Source: Bordetella parapertussis (lineage in GTDB: Bacteria > Pseudomonadota > Gammaproteobacteria > Burkholderiales > Burkholderiaceae_C). From it: DNA of 64,000 nt. The stretch is from contig CAMDCZ010000002.1 of the NCBI GenBank assembly GCA_945890735.1, positions 45,351 through 109,350 of the forward strand, read 5' to 3'. This document shows, one piece after another, positions 11,383 to 21,952 of the stretch. The position numbers and the translations under genes were made by a program. Numbering within the stretch: the first letter of the stretch is position 1; the number at the start of each line of letters is the position of its first letter. Below the pieces are notes generated by a model. It had not been told where the DNA came from, did not search any database, and saw nothing but the letters and a program-made list of their open reading frames with translations.

Positions 11383-12567
11383 TCACGCAATGTCATGTTC
11401 TGTGGCAGGGGTTAAAAGGGCATGGCTGTGTGCCTGAGCGTGTTGCAACAAGCGTTGACGCAAGCTGTCAAGGTTAAAACCAGTTTGCGCACTGAGGAAC
11501 AACCGAGGAACCGCCAAACCATCCAACACATAGACATCCTGCAGCACACGGGGTTGCAGGGCCTCATCCAAGGCATCCGTTTTATTGAAGATCAAGAGTT
11601 GAGGCACATCCGCAGCACCGATGTCAGCCAAGACGGACTGGACTTGGGCAATTTGCTCGGGGTAGGAAGGGTGGGATGCGTCCACCACGTGCAGCAACAA
11701 ATCCGCTGCGGTTGCCTCTTGCAGGGTCGCTTCAAATGCATCCACCAGACCGTGGGGCAAATCGCGGATGAAACCCACGGTATCTGACAAGGATATTTGG
11801 CTGCCCATGCCCTGGTCATTGTTGAGGTAAAGCTGACGTGTGGTGGTGTCCAACGTGGCAAACAACTGATCAGCCGCATACGCTCGGGCCTTGACCAAGC
11901 TGTTGAATAACGTGGACTTGCCTGCGTTGGTGTAGCCAACCAAAGAGACATTGAACACTTGGTTGCGTTGCCGTTGTCGCCGCTGGGTGTCACGTTGACG
12001 TTTGACTTTACCCAAGCGCTCTTTGGTGCGCTTGATCGAATCGCCAATCATCCGGCGGTCAAGCTCGATTTGGGTTTCACCAGGCCCGCCGCGCATCCCA
12101 ATGCCACCACTTTGCCGCTCCAAATGCGACCAGCGTCGAACAAGGCGCGTACTGAGGTATTGCAACCGAGCCAGCTCAACCTGCAATTTGCCCTCGTGGC
12201 TGCGAGCCCTCTGGGCAAAGATTTGCAAAATCAACATGGTCCGGTCATTGACAGGCAACTCTAGCGTGCGCTCCAGGTTTCGCTGCTGGGCAGGGCTCAA
12301 GGACTGGTCAAACAAAACCTCGGTGGCGCCATGCAAAACCGCCATTTCCTTGATTTCTTGAGCTTTGCCTGAACCCACAAACAATGCAGCATCTGGTGCC
12401 TTGCGTTTGCAAGTCATGTGCGCGGTAGGGGTCATGCCTGCGGTTGAGGCGAGTTGAGCCAGCTCAGCCAGCGCGTCATCGAAATGCGGCAAGCCAAAGT
12501 CAACACCGACCAGCAAGGCTTTGGGGGCGCGGGCAGCGTCAGTGAGCATCAAAAGATGCCTGGGCAC
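11383..12567 (-). CDS. hflX: GTPase HflX
   Basis: A ribosome-binding GTPase that splits 70S ribosomes after heat stress. The about 390 residues include the HflX domain (GSGKAQEIKEMAVLHGATEV, GGPGETQIELDRR), a helical linker and the G domain with G1 (GYTNAGKSTLFN), G3 (DTVGFI) and G4 (NKTD). The frame can start at a GTG at 12567 or an ATG at 12549; neither has a clear Shine-Dalgarno sequence, so the first six residues are uncertain. It follows hfq by 17 bases or more, as in the E. coli hfq-hflX-hflKC operon. Confidence 0.95.
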   Translation of the reverse strand: MPRHLLMLTDAARAPKALLVGVDFGLPHFDDALAELAQLASTAGMTPTAHMTCKRKAPDAALFVGSGKAQEIKEMAVLHGATEVLFDQSLSPAQQRNLERTLELPVNDRTMLILQIFAQRARSHEGKLQVELARLQYLSTRLVRRWSHLERQSGGIGMRGGPGETQIELDRRMIGDSIKRTKERLGKVKRQRDTQRRQRQRNQVFNVSLVGYTNAGKSTLFNSLVKARAYAADQLFATLDTTTRQLYLNNDQGMGSQISLSDTVGFIRDLPHGLVDAFEATLQEATAADLLLHVVDASHPSYPEQIAQVQSVLADIGAADVPQLLIFNKTDALDEALQPRVLQDVYVLDGLAVPRLFLSAQTGFNLDSLRQRLLQHAQAHSHALLTPATEHDIA

Positions 12568-12583
12568 AAGAGGTCAATGAACA

Positions 12584-12829
12584 TCACTCTGGTGTTTCAG
12601 GCGAATCGCCTTGCGCGAAATTCACAGGGCGTCCGGGCACAATCGTGGAAATGGCGTGTTTGTAAACCATTTGGGTGACTGTGTTTCGCAAAAGCACGAC
12701 ATATTGATCAAAAGATTCTATTTGTCCTTGCAATTTGATGCCATTGACCAAGTAGATAGAGCAAGGCACATGCTCTTTTCGCAAAGTATTGAGAAACGGG
12801 TCTTGTAAAAGTTGCCCTTTTTGGTTCAC
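12584..12829 (-). CDS. hfq: RNA chaperone Hfq (GTG start)
   Basis: Hexameric Sm-like protein that pairs small RNAs with mRNA targets. The 81 residues hold Sm1 ([20 protein letters not shown]) and Sm2 with the YKHA motif at residues 56-59. The C-terminal tail is short (81 versus 102 residues in E. coli) and acidic (DSPETPE), as is common in betaproteobacteria. The GTG at 12829 lies 7 bases after a CGGAGA ribosome binding site; the open frame upstream (to 12880) does not resemble Hfq. The 80 bases between der and hfq may hold a separate promoter, but I see no convincing -35/-10 pair. Confidence 0.96.
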   Translation of the reverse strand: MNQKGQLLQDPFLNTLRKEHVPCSIYLVNGIKLQGQIESFDQYVVLLRNTVTQMVYKHAISTIVPGRPVNFAQGDSPETPE

Positions 12830-12909
12830 GATATTCTCCGTGTTTGCTGAGGAGGATTGACGATACCACACCGTTGTCACCCTCCGCAGGCAGAGGATGT
12901 TGTGCCGGT

Positions 12910-14244
12910 TCAGTCTTTGTCGGCGTAAGGGTTCTGGGCTGTTTTAAATTCAATCCGCAATGGCGTGCCTTCCAAGGCAAAGGCCTTGCGAAAACGCCCC
13001 TCCAAAAACCGTTTGTAGGCATCGGTCACGTGTTCCAGTGAATTGCCATGCACCACGATGACCGGTGGGTTCATGCCGCCTTGGTGGGCATAGCGCAATT
13101 TGGGACGAAACATGCCAGCACGGTTGGGGGCTTGAAACTGCACAGCCTCAAGCAACAAGCGGGTCAGCACCGGCGTGGACATCTTGCACATGGCAGCTTG
13201 GTGTGCCTGCCCAATCGACTGCCACACGGGCCCCAATCCTTGGCGTTTTTTGGCTGAGACATGGTGCAACTTGGCGAATTTCAAAAAAGCCAAACGGCTC
13301 TCGATCGACCGTGCCAACAGTTCACGCTGGTAGGCATCCACCGCATCCCACTTATTGACAGCGAGTACCACAGCGCGGCCTGACTCCAAAATAAAGCCGG
13401 CGATGTGGGCGTCTTGTTCGGTCACACCCTGGGTGGCATCTAGCAGCAGCAAAGCCACGTTGGCTGATTCAATCGCTTGCAAGGTTTTGACCACAGAGAA
13501 TTTTTCAATCGCCTCGAACACCTTGCCTTTGCGGCGCAAGCCAGCGGTATCGATCAACTCGAACATCTGGCCATCACGCTCAAACGGGACGCTGATTGCA
13601 TCGCGGGTTGTGCCTGGCAGGTCGAAAGCCACCAAGCGCTCTTCCCCCAGCCAGGTATTGATCAAGGTGGACTTGCCTACGTTGGGACGCCCCACCACGG
13701 CCAAGCGCAGCGGTTTCAGCGCCGAATCATCCTCGTCTTCGTCCTCTGACAGGTGCAAGGGTTCGAGGGCCAACTCAATCATGCTGCGGATACCTTGGCC
13801 ATGTGCTGCGGACACAGGCAAAACCTCGCCCAGGCCAAGTTCGTAAAACTCCACCAACTGCATGCCTTGTTGCATGCCTTCTGCTTTGTTGGCCACCAAC
13901 AAACAAGGTTTGCCCAAGCGACGCAAATAGTTGGCGATGTCATGGTCTTGGGCAGACAAACCTTGCCGCGCATCCACCACAAAAATCACAGCATCCGATT
14001 CGGCGACGGCTTGACGGGTTTGCTTGGCCATTTCTTTGAAGATGCCGCTTTCGGCATCCGGCTCGAAGCCACCGGTGTCAATCACGATGAACTCGTGTTT
14101 GCCCAATTTGGCGTTCCCGTAGTGCCTGTCGCGGGTCAGTCCAGCGAAGTCAGCCACGATCGCATCGCGTGTTTTGGTGATTCGGTTGAACAAAGTGGAT
14201 TTGCCCACGTTAGGGCGACCCACAATCGCGATGACTGGTTTCAA
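12910..14244 (-). CDS. der: Double-domain GTPase Der (EngA), TTG start
   Basis: Essential GTPase for 50S ribosomal subunit assembly. Two consecutive G domains are visible in 444 residues: G1 motifs [12 protein letters not shown] (residues 7-18) and [12 protein letters not shown] (near 180), switch regions DTGGFE and DTAGLRRK, and NKxD motifs NKAE and NKWD, followed by a KH-like C-terminal domain ([20 protein letters not shown]). The first domain carries NKAE in place of NKxD, as is usual for Der. Homology begins at [12 protein letters not shown], which forces a TTG start at 14244. bamB lies immediately upstream. Confidence 0.97.
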   Translation of the reverse strand: MKPVIAIVGRPNVGKSTLFNRITKTRDAIVADFAGLTRDRHYGNAKLGKHEFIVIDTGGFEPDAESGIFKEMAKQTRQAVAESDAVIFVVDARQGLSAQDHDIANYLRRLGKPCLLVANKAEGMQQGMQLVEFYELGLGEVLPVSAAHGQGIRSMIELALEPLHLSEDEDEDDSALKPLRLAVVGRPNVGKSTLINTWLGEERLVAFDLPGTTRDAISVPFERDGQMFELIDTAGLRRKGKVFEAIEKFSVVKTLQAIESANVALLLLDATQGVTEQDAHIAGFILESGRAVVLAVNKWDAVDAYQRELLARSIESRLAFLKFAKLHHVSAKKRQGLGPVWQSIGQAHQAAMCKMSTPVLTRLLLEAVQFQAPNRAGMFRPKLRYAHQGGMNPPVIVVHGNSLEHVTDAYKRFLEGRFRKAFALEGTPLRIEFKTAQNPYADKD

Positions 14245-14259
14245 GTGATGCCCCGCTGG

Positions 14260-15378
14260 TCAGGGCAACTGGTAGGCCAGCAGCAAACCATTTCGGGTCA
14301 GCACCACAAAGCCTCCATCAGCCAATGCGGTGGGAGGCGACGCAAAACCATCAGCGCCTGTTTTGATTTTGTTCAATAAACGACCATCCTTGCCTGACAG
14401 GATGTAGAGCCACCCAGCATCATCACCCACCACGATACCTTTGGAAGTCCACAAAGGGGTTGTCAATTCACGGTACTTCAAACGCTCGGTATCCCACAGA
14501 CGCTCACCCGTGGTGCGACTCCAGGCACGAACCACCCCATTGCCCTCGGTGCCGACCAAGGTGCCGTTGTCACCATCCACGCCTTGAGCGCCGACGGCAG
14601 GGCGTGTCCAGAGCAACGCACCTCTGGCAGCATCCACACAACCGACCTGGGCCTGGAAGGCGCGCACACACACCGAGTTGTTCACCCGAGAAGCACTGGC
14701 CACCAAGTCCACCAGGCGTTCCAGGTCATTGATTCCGCGCGGTGTGGCCATGGGCAACTCCCAGCGCAACACCCCGTTGTCAGGGTCCAAGGCCGCGAGT
14801 TTTCCACCCGATCCCAAGATCAGGTTATTTTGAAATGACAAGAGCACGCCACTTTGCTTCAAAACCAAGCCTTCACCGGGCCGGGTTTGCGTCCATAGGC
14901 GTTGACCGGTGACTTGGTCAAAAGCCAACACGGAGCGATCAGCCAGCACAACAAAAACCCGTTCGCCCGCCACCAAGGGGTTGGTGAACGTCTGGGCGGT
15001 TAACCGGGTGCGCCACAGCACATTGCCGTTTTGCATCACTACCAATTCATTGCCAGCGGTGACGACTGCGGCAAATCGGCCATCAAAGCCAACGCCCGTA
15101 TTGAGATTGGCATTGACAGCCACTTTCCACACCAGTTCACCATTGCGGGCGTTGACCACCGAGACTTGACCACCACGGGTGGCCAAAGCCACGCGGTCTT
15201 GCACGGTTGACAGCGTTTGTTGGAGCGAGCTGTCACCGGAGACAGCATGCTTCCAGAGCAGTTCCATCGCCTGCTCTGGTTTGACCTCGCCAACGGATTG
15301 GGGCTGCGGCTTGGGGCTGCTTGCGCAGGCAACCAAACCGAGCAAGGCCGCAGCAGTCAACAGCTTGGACAAGCTCAT
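14260..15378 (-). CDS. bamB: Outer membrane assembly lipoprotein BamB
   Basis: A beta-propeller lipoprotein of the BAM complex that inserts outer-membrane proteins. The 372 residues have a lipoprotein signal (TAAALLGLVACASS; lipidated Cys18) and PQQ-like propeller repeats (LVVMQNGNVLWRTRL, FVVLADRSVLAFDQVTGQRL, GALLWTR, GWLYILSGKDGRL). Its ATG overlaps the yfgM stop (ATGA). The gene pair yfgM-bamB between hisS and der is conserved with E. coli. Confidence 0.95.
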   Translation of the reverse strand: MSLSKLLTAAALLGLVACASSPKPQPQSVGEVKPEQAMELLWKHAVSGDSSLQQTLSTVQDRVALATRGGQVSVVNARNGELVWKVAVNANLNTGVGFDGRFAAVVTAGNELVVMQNGNVLWRTRLTAQTFTNPLVAGERVFVVLADRSVLAFDQVTGQRLWTQTRPGEGLVLKQSGVLLSFQNNLILGSGGKLAALDPDNGVLRWELPMATPRGINDLERLVDLVASASRVNNSVCVRAFQAQVGCVDAARGALLWTRPAVGAQGVDGDNGTLVGTEGNGVVRAWSRTTGERLWDTERLKYRELTTPLWTSKGIVVGDDAGWLYILSGKDGRLLNKIKTGADGFASPPTALADGGFVVLTRNGLLLAYQLP

Positions 15379-16040
15379 TGCTTGCTCTCGGTCTCGAGGG
15401 GATTCAAACCCAACGCAGCCAGCTTGACTTCAATCAAACGGCGGTATTCACTGGTGGCATCCATGCCCTTCCAGGCAGCCAAATAATGGGGTTTGGCCAC
15501 CTCAGGTTTGTTTTGCAAGATGGCAATGTCGCCCAGCCGGTCATCGAACAAGGGCTGGAAACCAATGGGGGCTTTTTGACCTTGCAACAAGGCGTTGGCC
15601 TTGTCGAGGTTTTTGCGTTCAATTTCCAGCGCAGACAAGCGCAAACGGGCAATCGCCACGTAGCCCTCTTCCTTGCCATTGTCGATTTGCCACTGCAACG
15701 CTTTGTCAGCCTCTGCCAGCTTGTCTTTGGCGACATAAATACGGGCAGACAACAAGGCTGCTTGCTGGGCGTAGGTGGTATTGCCAAACTGGCTTTGCAA
15801 GTCTGACAGAGAGCGGCTCAGCAAAGCGACATCGGCTTCACGTGCGGCTTTTTCGAAAGTGTCATAGAGCACCGCAGCTTGGCTGGCCTGGCGTTGTTGC
15901 CAATATTTCCAGCCGTTGTAGCTGGCGTAGACCACCAAAACTGCCGTGATCAAACCCATGATCAGGTTGCCCCAGCGGCTCCAAAAGTGATTGAACTGGT
16001 CCAGTTGTTCTTGTTCTTCAAGGTCGAGATGCGTGGCCAT
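15375..16040 (-). CDS. yfgM: YfgM-type TPR inner-membrane protein
   Basis: A 221-residue protein with one N-terminal membrane segment (NLIMGLITAVLVVYASYNGW, about residues 25-44) and a periplasmic tetratricopeptide-like domain. In E. coli YfgM binds the SecYEG translocon and PpiD and has been linked to periplasmic chaperone traffic. The acidic start MATHLDLEEQEQLDQFNHFW is typical and fixes the ATG at 16040; the upstream frame runs only to a TTG. It is translationally coupled to bamB. Confidence 0.9.
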   Translation of the reverse strand: MATHLDLEEQEQLDQFNHFWSRWGNLIMGLITAVLVVYASYNGWKYWQQRQASQAAVLYDTFEKAAREADVALLSRSLSDLQSQFGNTTYAQQAALLSARIYVAKDKLAEADKALQWQIDNGKEEGYVAIARLRLSALEIERKNLDKANALLQGQKAPIGFQPLFDDRLGDIAILQNKPEVAKPHYLAAWKGMDATSEYRRLIEVKLAALGLNPLETESKQ

Positions 16041-16061
16041 GCGGTTCCAACTGTTCAAAAA

Positions 16062-17357
16062 TTAAGACTTGGATTGTAGGGTGAGGCCCCAACGGCTGAT
16101 TTGCGCCAGTTCTTCGGTGCGTTGAGCGCCCTGTCCGTCTCGCAATGACTTGACCGTGACCTGACCCTGGGCAAGTTCATCAGGCCCAAAAACCAGCGCG
16201 AAATGTGCGCCACTGGCATCGGCTTTTTTGAACTGTGACTTCATGCTGCCCATGCCCTCTGCCGCACCGCTGGGCGCATGCAACTGTGCAGAAATACCCA
16301 AGTCACGCAAGGTTTTCAGGGCCACACTGACCTCGGGCAATGCCTGGGCTTCAGGCACGATGGCATAGACATCCGGCACCACTTCACCAGGGATTTCCCC
16401 TTGTTCCTTGAGCAGCTCCAACACACGCTCGACCCCCAAAGCCCAGCCCACGGCTGGGGCGGGCTTGCCGCCGACCTGTTGGATCAGGTAGTCGTAGCGT
16501 CCGCCGCCACAAACCGTGCCCTGCGAGCCCAGGCGTTCGGTGATGAACTCAAACACCGTGAGGTTGTAGTAGTCCATGCCGCGCACCAAGCGAGGGTTGA
16601 TGGTGTAGGCCACGCCATTGGCGTCGAGCATGGCCTTGACCGCGTTGAAATGCGCCAAGCTTTCTGCACCTAAAAAATCCAGCAAACGGGGTGCACCCTC
16701 GTTCAAGACTTTCATGGCGGGGTTTTTGCTGTCCAAGATCCGCAAGGGGTTGCTGTGCAAGCGACGCTTGGCGTCTTCATCCAGTTGGTCGGCGTGCTGC
16801 TCGTAATAGGCAATCAAGGCAGCGCGGTGCTGTTGGCGCTCGGGGGGTTGGCCCAAACTGTTGAGCTCCAAGCGCACGTCTTGCAAGCCCAAGCGTTGCC
16901 ACAAAGCCTGGGCAAGCAAGATCAGTTCGGCATCCAACTCGGGGCCCCCAAAACCCAGCGCTTCGGCACCGATTTGGTGAAATTGACGGTAACGTCCGCG
17001 TTGGGGCCGTTCGTGGCGGAACATCGGCCCCATGTAATACAAGCGTTTGCCGCCTTCGTACAGCATGTTGTGCTCGACCACCGCACGCACCACCCCAGCT
17101 GTGGACTCGGGTCGCAGCGTGAGTTGCTCGCCATTCAAGCGGTCTTCAAAGGAGTACATCTCCTTTTCCACGATGTCAGTCACCTCGCCCAGGCCGCGCA
17201 CAAACAAGGCGGTGGGTTCAACGATCGGTGTGCGGATGTTGCGGTAGGCATGCAGACGCATGACTTCTCGAACCGTGGCTTCCAAGGCCTCCCAACGTGC
17301 AGAGTCGGGCGGCAATATGTCGTTCATGCCTTTGACGGCGGTTAATTTGTCTGCCAT
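16062..17357 (-). CDS. hisS: Histidyl-tRNA synthetase
   Basis: Charges tRNA-His. The 431-residue class II enzyme shows motif 1 ([20 protein letters not shown] region), motif 2 ([20 protein letters not shown]), the histidine-specific motifs ([23 protein letters not shown]) and motif 3 ([16 protein letters not shown]), plus the C-terminal anticodon-binding domain. It sits between ispG and yfgM as in many proteobacteria, with 12-21 base spacings. Confidence 0.98.
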   Translation of the reverse strand: MADKLTAVKGMNDILPPDSARWEALEATVREVMRLHAYRNIRTPIVEPTALFVRGLGEVTDIVEKEMYSFEDRLNGEQLTLRPESTAGVVRAVVEHNMLYEGGKRLYYMGPMFRHERPQRGRYRQFHQIGAEALGFGGPELDAELILLAQALWQRLGLQDVRLELNSLGQPPERQQHRAALIAYYEQHADQLDEDAKRRLHSNPLRILDSKNPAMKVLNEGAPRLLDFLGAESLAHFNAVKAMLDANGVAYTINPRLVRGMDYYNLTVFEFITERLGSQGTVCGGGRYDYLIQQVGGKPAPAVGWALGVERVLELLKEQGEIPGEVVPDVYAIVPEAQALPEVSVALKTLRDLGISAQLHAPSGAAEGMGSMKSQFKKADASGAHFALVFGPDELAQGQVTVKSLRDGQGAQRTEELAQISRWGLTLQSKS

Positions 17358-17369
17358 GTGCGTGTCGCG

Positions 17370-18632
17370 TTAAGCGCTGACCGTGTATTTTTTTTGGATG
17401 TAGTTTTCGACGATGTCGTGGAACTCTTTGGCGATATTGTCACCGCGCAAGGTCAGCGCTTTTTCGCCATCAATGAAGACAGGCGCTGCCGGCGCCTCGC
17501 CTGTGCCGGGCAAGCTGATGCCGATGTCGGCATGTTTGCTCTCACCTGGACCATTCACGATGCAGCCCATGACCGCTACCTTGAGGTTTTCCACGCCAGG
17601 GTACTGCTTGCGCCACACCGGCATTTGCAAGCGCAGAAAATCATCGATCTCTTGGGCCAATTCTTGGAAGGTCGTGCTGGTGGTTCGGCCACAGCCTGGG
17701 CAAGCAGTCACGCTGGGCACAAAGTGGCGCAAACCCAGCGCCTGCAAAATTTCGGTGGCGATCAACACCTCTTGGGTGCGGGCCTCGCCTGGCTGCGGGG
17801 TGAGCGACACGCGGATGGTGTCGCCAATGCCTTCTTGCAGCAACAAACCCAGAGCCACGCTGGACGCCGCCGTGCCCTTGGTGCCCATGCCAGCTTCGGT
17901 CAATCCCAAATGCAGAGAGTGGTTGGTGCGTTTGGCGAGTTCGCGGTAAACCGCCACCAGGTCTTGCACGCCACTCATCTTGCAACTGAGGATGATTTGA
18001 TGGCGCGCCAACCCCAAACGCTCTGCCAGCTCAGCCGAATCGAGAGCCGAGGTGACCAAGGCCTGGTACATCACCTGTTTGGCGTCCCAAGGCTGAGCAC
18101 GCAAGGCGTTGTCGTCCATCAGTTTGGCCAACAGTTCTTGGTCCAGGCTGCCCCAGTTGACACCGATGCGAACGGCTTTGTCATACTTGATCGCGGCCTC
18201 GACCATCTGGGCAAATTGCTTGTCGTGTTTGTCGCCCTTGCCCACATTGCCAGGGTTGATGCGGTATTTCGAGAGCGCTTGGGCACATTCAGGAAACTCG
18301 GTGAGCAAGCGGTGGCCGTTGTAATGAAAGTCGCCGATCAAGGGCACGTTCACGCCCATTTTGTCGAGTTGCTCTCGAATGTGGGGTACCGCTTTGGCGG
18401 ATTCAGGCGTGTCCACCGTGATGCGCACCAACTCCGAGCCTGCCAGGGCCAGTTCTTTGACCTGGATGGCCGTGCCAATCACGTCGCCGGTGTCGGTATT
18501 GGTCATGGACTGCACTCGCACCGGCGCGTCCCCTCCCACGCTCACCACGTGGCTGCCCCAACGCACTTGCGCTTGAAGGCTGCGGTGGCGGGCGGGCTGG
18601 GCGAAGGGAATGGGTGAGTCGTTGGTATGCAT
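17370..18632 (-). CDS. ispG: (E)-4-hydroxy-3-methylbut-2-enyl-diphosphate synthase
   Basis: The [4Fe-4S] enzyme of the penultimate step of the MEP isoprenoid pathway. The 420 residues show an N-terminal TIM-barrel ([51 protein letters not shown]) and cluster ligands in TACPGCGRT and [10 protein letters not shown] near the C-terminus. In many relatives pilF and rodZ lie between rlmN and ispG; here the gap to rlmN is only 20 bases. Confidence 0.98.
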   Translation of the reverse strand: MHTNDSPIPFAQPARHRSLQAQVRWGSHVVSVGGDAPVRVQSMTNTDTGDVIGTAIQVKELALAGSELVRITVDTPESAKAVPHIREQLDKMGVNVPLIGDFHYNGHRLLTEFPECAQALSKYRINPGNVGKGDKHDKQFAQMVEAAIKYDKAVRIGVNWGSLDQELLAKLMDDNALRAQPWDAKQVMYQALVTSALDSAELAERLGLARHQIILSCKMSGVQDLVAVYRELAKRTNHSLHLGLTEAGMGTKGTAASSVALGLLLQEGIGDTIRVSLTPQPGEARTQEVLIATEILQALGLRHFVPSVTACPGCGRTTSTTFQELAQEIDDFLRLQMPVWRKQYPGVENLKVAVMGCIVNGPGESKHADIGISLPGTGEAPAAPVFIDGEKALTLRGDNIAKEFHDIVENYIQKKYTVSA

Positions 18633-18652
18633 GGCTTGAGATTTTGCCGCAA

Positions 18653-19762
18653 TCAGGCGTGGATGCGAATGGTCTTGGCCCGCCTGCCCGAGACGTCAGT
18701 GCGGTCTTGGATGTCACCAGCCAATTGGCCGCAAGCAGCGGCGATGTCGTCGCCTCTGGTTTTACGCACTGTGGTGACGATGCCAGCGTCAGACAACTGG
18801 GCAGCAAAAGCCTTGACCCGCTCTGCAGGCGAGCGCAACAAGCCAGAGGCTGGGAAGGGGTTGAAGGGAATCAGGTTGAACTTGCAGGGGGTCGGCTCGC
18901 CTGGGGCAGGTCGGACCAGGGCGATCAGCTGCTGGGCATGGGCATCGCTGTCGTTGACCCCGTCGAGCATGCAGTATTCGAAAGTAATGAAGTCACGCGG
19001 TGCATGCGCCAAGTAATCGCGGCAACTTTGCAGCAATTCGGCCAGCGGGTATTTGCGGTTCAGCGGCACCAGTTCATCGCGCAAAGCGTCGTTCGGGGCG
19101 TGCAATGACACCGCCAAGGCCACGGGGCAGTCTTGGCCCAAGCGCTCGATCATGGGCACCACCCCGGAGGTAGACACCGTGACACGGCGGCGAGACAGGC
19201 CGTAGCCGTGGTCATCCAACATGGTTTTCAGCGCAGGAACCAGCGCATGGTAGTTTTGCAGGGGCTCGCCCATGCCCATCATCACCACATTGGAGATAAC
19301 CCGTTCATCGGTGCCGCGTTCTTGACGCAGCGTGCGCTCTGCGAACCAGAGCTGGGCGATGATTTCGGCAGTGGTCAGGTTGCGGCTGAAGCCCTGGGCG
19401 CCGGTTGAACAAAACGGACAACCCACGGCGCAGCCCGCCTGAGAAGACACGCACAAGGTGCCTCGGTCTGTTTCGGGGATGAAGACTGTTTCGATCGCGT
19501 CACCCTGCCCGACATCGAACATCCATTTGATCGTGCCGTCGGCTGAGTCGTGGCGACTGAGGACTGAAAGGGGTGTGATTTCGGCGCTGTCTTGCAGCTT
19601 GCTGCGCAGGCCTTGGGCCAAGTCGCTCATCTGCGCAAAGTCAGACACACCCTTGTGGTGGATCCAGCGAAACAGCTGGACCGCACGGAATTTTTTCTCA
19701 CCCTGTTGCAAGCACCAAGCAACCAACCCGTCCAGATCGAAGTCAAGCAGGTTGGTTTTCAT
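18653..19762 (-). CDS. rlmN: Dual-specificity 23S rRNA/tRNA adenine-C2 methyltransferase RlmN
   Basis: A radical SAM enzyme that methylates A2503 of 23S rRNA and A37 of some tRNAs. The 369 residues carry the CxxxCxxC cluster motif in [16 protein letters not shown], the glycine-rich SAM site ([17 protein letters not shown]) and the second catalytic cysteine near the C-terminus ([10 protein letters not shown]). It follows ndk by 22 bases. The start [16 protein letters not shown] is the usual one. Confidence 0.97.
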   Translation of the reverse strand: MKTNLLDFDLDGLVAWCLQQGEKKFRAVQLFRWIHHKGVSDFAQMSDLAQGLRSKLQDSAEITPLSVLSRHDSADGTIKWMFDVGQGDAIETVFIPETDRGTLCVSSQAGCAVGCPFCSTGAQGFSRNLTTAEIIAQLWFAERTLRQERGTDERVISNVVMMGMGEPLQNYHALVPALKTMLDDHGYGLSRRRVTVSTSGVVPMIERLGQDCPVALAVSLHAPNDALRDELVPLNRKYPLAELLQSCRDYLAHAPRDFITFEYCMLDGVNDSDAHAQQLIALVRPAPGEPTPCKFNLIPFNPFPASGLLRSPAERVKAFAAQLSDAGIVTTVRKTRGDDIAAACGQLAGDIQDRTDVSGRRAKTIRIHA

Positions 19763-19784
19763 GGCAATGCGGTGAGAACCGCTT

Positions 19785-20210
19785 TCAGTGACCGTAAACG
19801 TTCATTCCGGCAAAGAAGAAACCGATTTCATGGGCAGCGGTGTCTGGACCGTCAGAGCCGTGGACCGCATTGGCGTCAATGCTGTCGGCGAAATCAGCGC
19901 GGATCGTGCCCTTGTCGGCCTTCTTGGGATCGGTGGCACCCATCAGGTCGCGGTTTTTCAAAATCGCGTTCTCACCTTCGAGCACCTGGATCATGACCGG
20001 GCCGGAGATCATGAAATCCACCAAGTCTTTGAAGAAAGGACGTGCTTTGTGCACAGCGTAAAAAGCCTCGGCTTCGCCACGGCTCAGGTGAGCCATGCGA
20101 GAAGCGATGATTTTCAGGCCAGCGCCTTCAAAACGGGCGTAGATTTGCCCGATCACGTTTTTGGCAACAGCGTCGGGTTTGATGATGGAGAGGGTGCGTT
20201 CAATAGCCAT
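19785..20210 (-). CDS. ndk: Nucleoside diphosphate kinase
   Basis: Balances NTP pools by phosphate transfer through a phosphohistidine. The 141 residues show the active-site sequence [15 protein letters not shown] with His117, and the standard start [15 protein letters not shown]. It lies between rluB and rlmN in the same orientation with short gaps, as in many betaproteobacteria. Confidence 0.98.
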   Translation of the reverse strand: MAIERTLSIIKPDAVAKNVIGQIYARFEGAGLKIIASRMAHLSRGEAEAFYAVHKARPFFKDLVDFMISGPVMIQVLEGENAILKNRDLMGATDPKKADKGTIRADFADSIDANAVHGSDGPDTAAHEIGFFFAGMNVYGH

Positions 20211-20254
20211 GAGAGAGTTTCCAAGAGTTGGTCAAAAATAAAGGGGAATGCCCA

Positions 20255-21298
20255 TTAACCACCCATTTTAGCTCTGCGAGGCGCGGCTTTCTTTCGGGCC
20301 GCGTTGGCCTTGATGTCGCGGCGCTGGCGGCTCAGGCTTTCGCCCCCTATGAAGCCATTGCCTGCAGCGCCACCGGTGCGAGCCTTGTTGCCCGCGGGAG
20401 AGGTGGATTTTTCGGCAGCGGATTTGCGCACTGGCGAGGTTTTGGCGGACACACGACCCAAACCCGCGCTGCGAACGAGTTGTTCGGTGTCCAAGGCGTC
20501 GAGCTCCATCCAGTCGCCGCGCTTGAGGCCGCGCGGCAACAGCATCTTGCCGTAGCGGATGCGAATCAAACGGCTGACAGCATGGCCCACCGCCTCGAAC
20601 ATGCGTCTGACCTCGCGGTTGCGGCCTTCTTGGATGGTGACCCGGTACCAGTGGTTGGCGCCCTCACCGCCGCCTTCTTCCAGGCTGCCAAAGCGGGCTT
20701 CGCCATCTTCAAGCTGAACGCCTGCGAGCAACTTGGCTTTTTCGATGTTACTGAGCGCACCCAAAACCCGAACCGCGTATTCACGCTCCAAGCCAAAACG
20801 AGGGTGCATCAGTTTGTTGGCCAACTCACCTGAATTGGTGAACAGAAGCAGGCCTTCGGTATTCAAGTCCAGTCGGCCCACCGACTGCCATTTGCCGTGC
20901 TGCAAACGTGGCAGTTTGCGAAACACCGTCGGGCGGCTTTGCGGGTCGTCGTGGCTGACGATTTCACCCGTGGGCTTGTGGTAAGCCAAGATGCGTGGTG
21001 GCGGGGGTTCGATGCGCAGGTGCAGCGGCTTGCCATTGACCTTGACATGGTCGCCGTATTGGATGCGTTGACCCACATGGGCGGGCTGGTCATTGACCAA
21101 GACCCTGCCTTGACCAATCAAGGCTTCCATTTCCAGTCGTGAGCCCAAGCCAGATTGGGCCAAGACTTTGTGGAGTTTGGGGGTTTCGGGCTGCGGGCTC
21201 AAGACCCGCTTGGCTGGCTCAGTGCTTGCTGGGGTGTCGGGCTGCTCGTCAAAGGCGCCAGAGACCACCTCGTTGAATTCAATGCCTTTTTTGTTCAC
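20255..21298 (-). CDS. rluB: 23S rRNA pseudouridine synthase RluB
   Basis: Makes the pseudouridine at position 2605 of 23S rRNA. The 347 residues hold an S4 RNA-binding domain ([20 protein letters not shown]), the RsuA-family catalytic motif [14 protein letters not shown] with its aspartate, and a long basic, low-complexity C-terminal tail (residues about 265-347) that is probably unstructured. The GTG start overlaps the scpB stop (GTGA), so translation is probably coupled. RluE/RluF are related, but the S4 domain, tail and scpB neighbour favour RluB. Confidence 0.93.
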   Translation of the reverse strand: MNKKGIEFNEVVSGAFDEQPDTPASTEPAKRVLSPQPETPKLHKVLAQSGLGSRLEMEALIGQGRVLVNDQPAHVGQRIQYGDHVKVNGKPLHLRIEPPPPRILAYHKPTGEIVSHDDPQSRPTVFRKLPRLQHGKWQSVGRLDLNTEGLLLFTNSGELANKLMHPRFGLEREYAVRVLGALSNIEKAKLLAGVQLEDGEARFGSLEEGGGEGANHWYRVTIQEGRNREVRRMFEAVGHAVSRLIRIRYGKMLLPRGLKRGDWMELDALDTEQLVRSAGLGRVSAKTSPVRKSAAEKSTSPAGNKARTGGAAGNGFIGGESLSRQRRDIKANAARKKAAPRRAKMGG

Positions 21299-21924
21299 GC
21301 CGCTCCGCCTGGCTGGTCGTGGCTATCGGTTTCAAGCTCTATGCTGAGCTGAGTGGTGTCTTCGGTTTCCTCGACATTGGCCGTCAGTTGCTCCAAAAAA
21401 CCATCAGTGGCGTTTTGGGTTTCCAACGCGGGCAATTGGTCCAGGGATGCAATGCCCAGATCGTCCAAAAATTGTCGGGTGGTGGCGTACAGCATCGGGC
21501 GGCCGACGGTTTCACGGTGACCGATGACCTCGACCCAACCCCGGTCTTCGAGTTGTTTGATGACCAAGGAATTCACGGTCACACCGCGGATGTCTTCCAT
21601 GTCACCGCGGGTCACCGGCTGGCGATAGGCAATGATGGCCAAAGTTTCCATCGCCGCGCGAGAATATTTGGGGGGTTTTTCAGGGTGCAAGCGGTCAAGA
21701 AAGTCGCGCATCTCCGGACGGCTTTGCATGCGCCAACCACTGGCGACTTGGACCAGCTCCAAACCACGGGGGGTCCAGTCCTGCTGCAAATCTTGCAGCA
21801 AGGTTTTGACGGTGTCGGCACCCAATTCATCGTGGAAAAGCTGGCGCAGTTCCCGCACCTGCAATGGCTGGGTGGCGCATAACAAAGCCGTCTCTATGAC
21901 GCGCTTGGCTTCCAAGCTGTTCAT
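21295..21924 (-). CDS. scpB: Segregation and condensation protein B
   Basis: A winged-helix partner of SMC-ScpA condensin, needed for chromosome organisation. The 209 residues show the tandem winged-helix core ([60 protein letters not shown]). scpA is not beside it here. It appears to head the minus-strand block; 28 bases separate its start from the rluD stop upstream. Confidence 0.95.
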   Translation of the reverse strand: MNSLEAKRVIETALLCATQPLQVRELRQLFHDELGADTVKTLLQDLQQDWTPRGLELVQVASGWRMQSRPEMRDFLDRLHPEKPPKYSRAAMETLAIIAYRQPVTRGDMEDIRGVTVNSLVIKQLEDRGWVEVIGHRETVGRPMLYATTRQFLDDLGIASLDQLPALETQNATDGFLEQLTANVEETEDTTQLSIELETDSHDQPGGAA

Positions 21925-21952
21925 CGTGTGTGGTCCGGGGGATAGGGGGTGC

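Noticed and set aside
17358..18617. Open frame of 419 codons on the plus strand across ispG
   Set aside because: It covers the ispG gene exactly in antisense and shows no protein-family motif.
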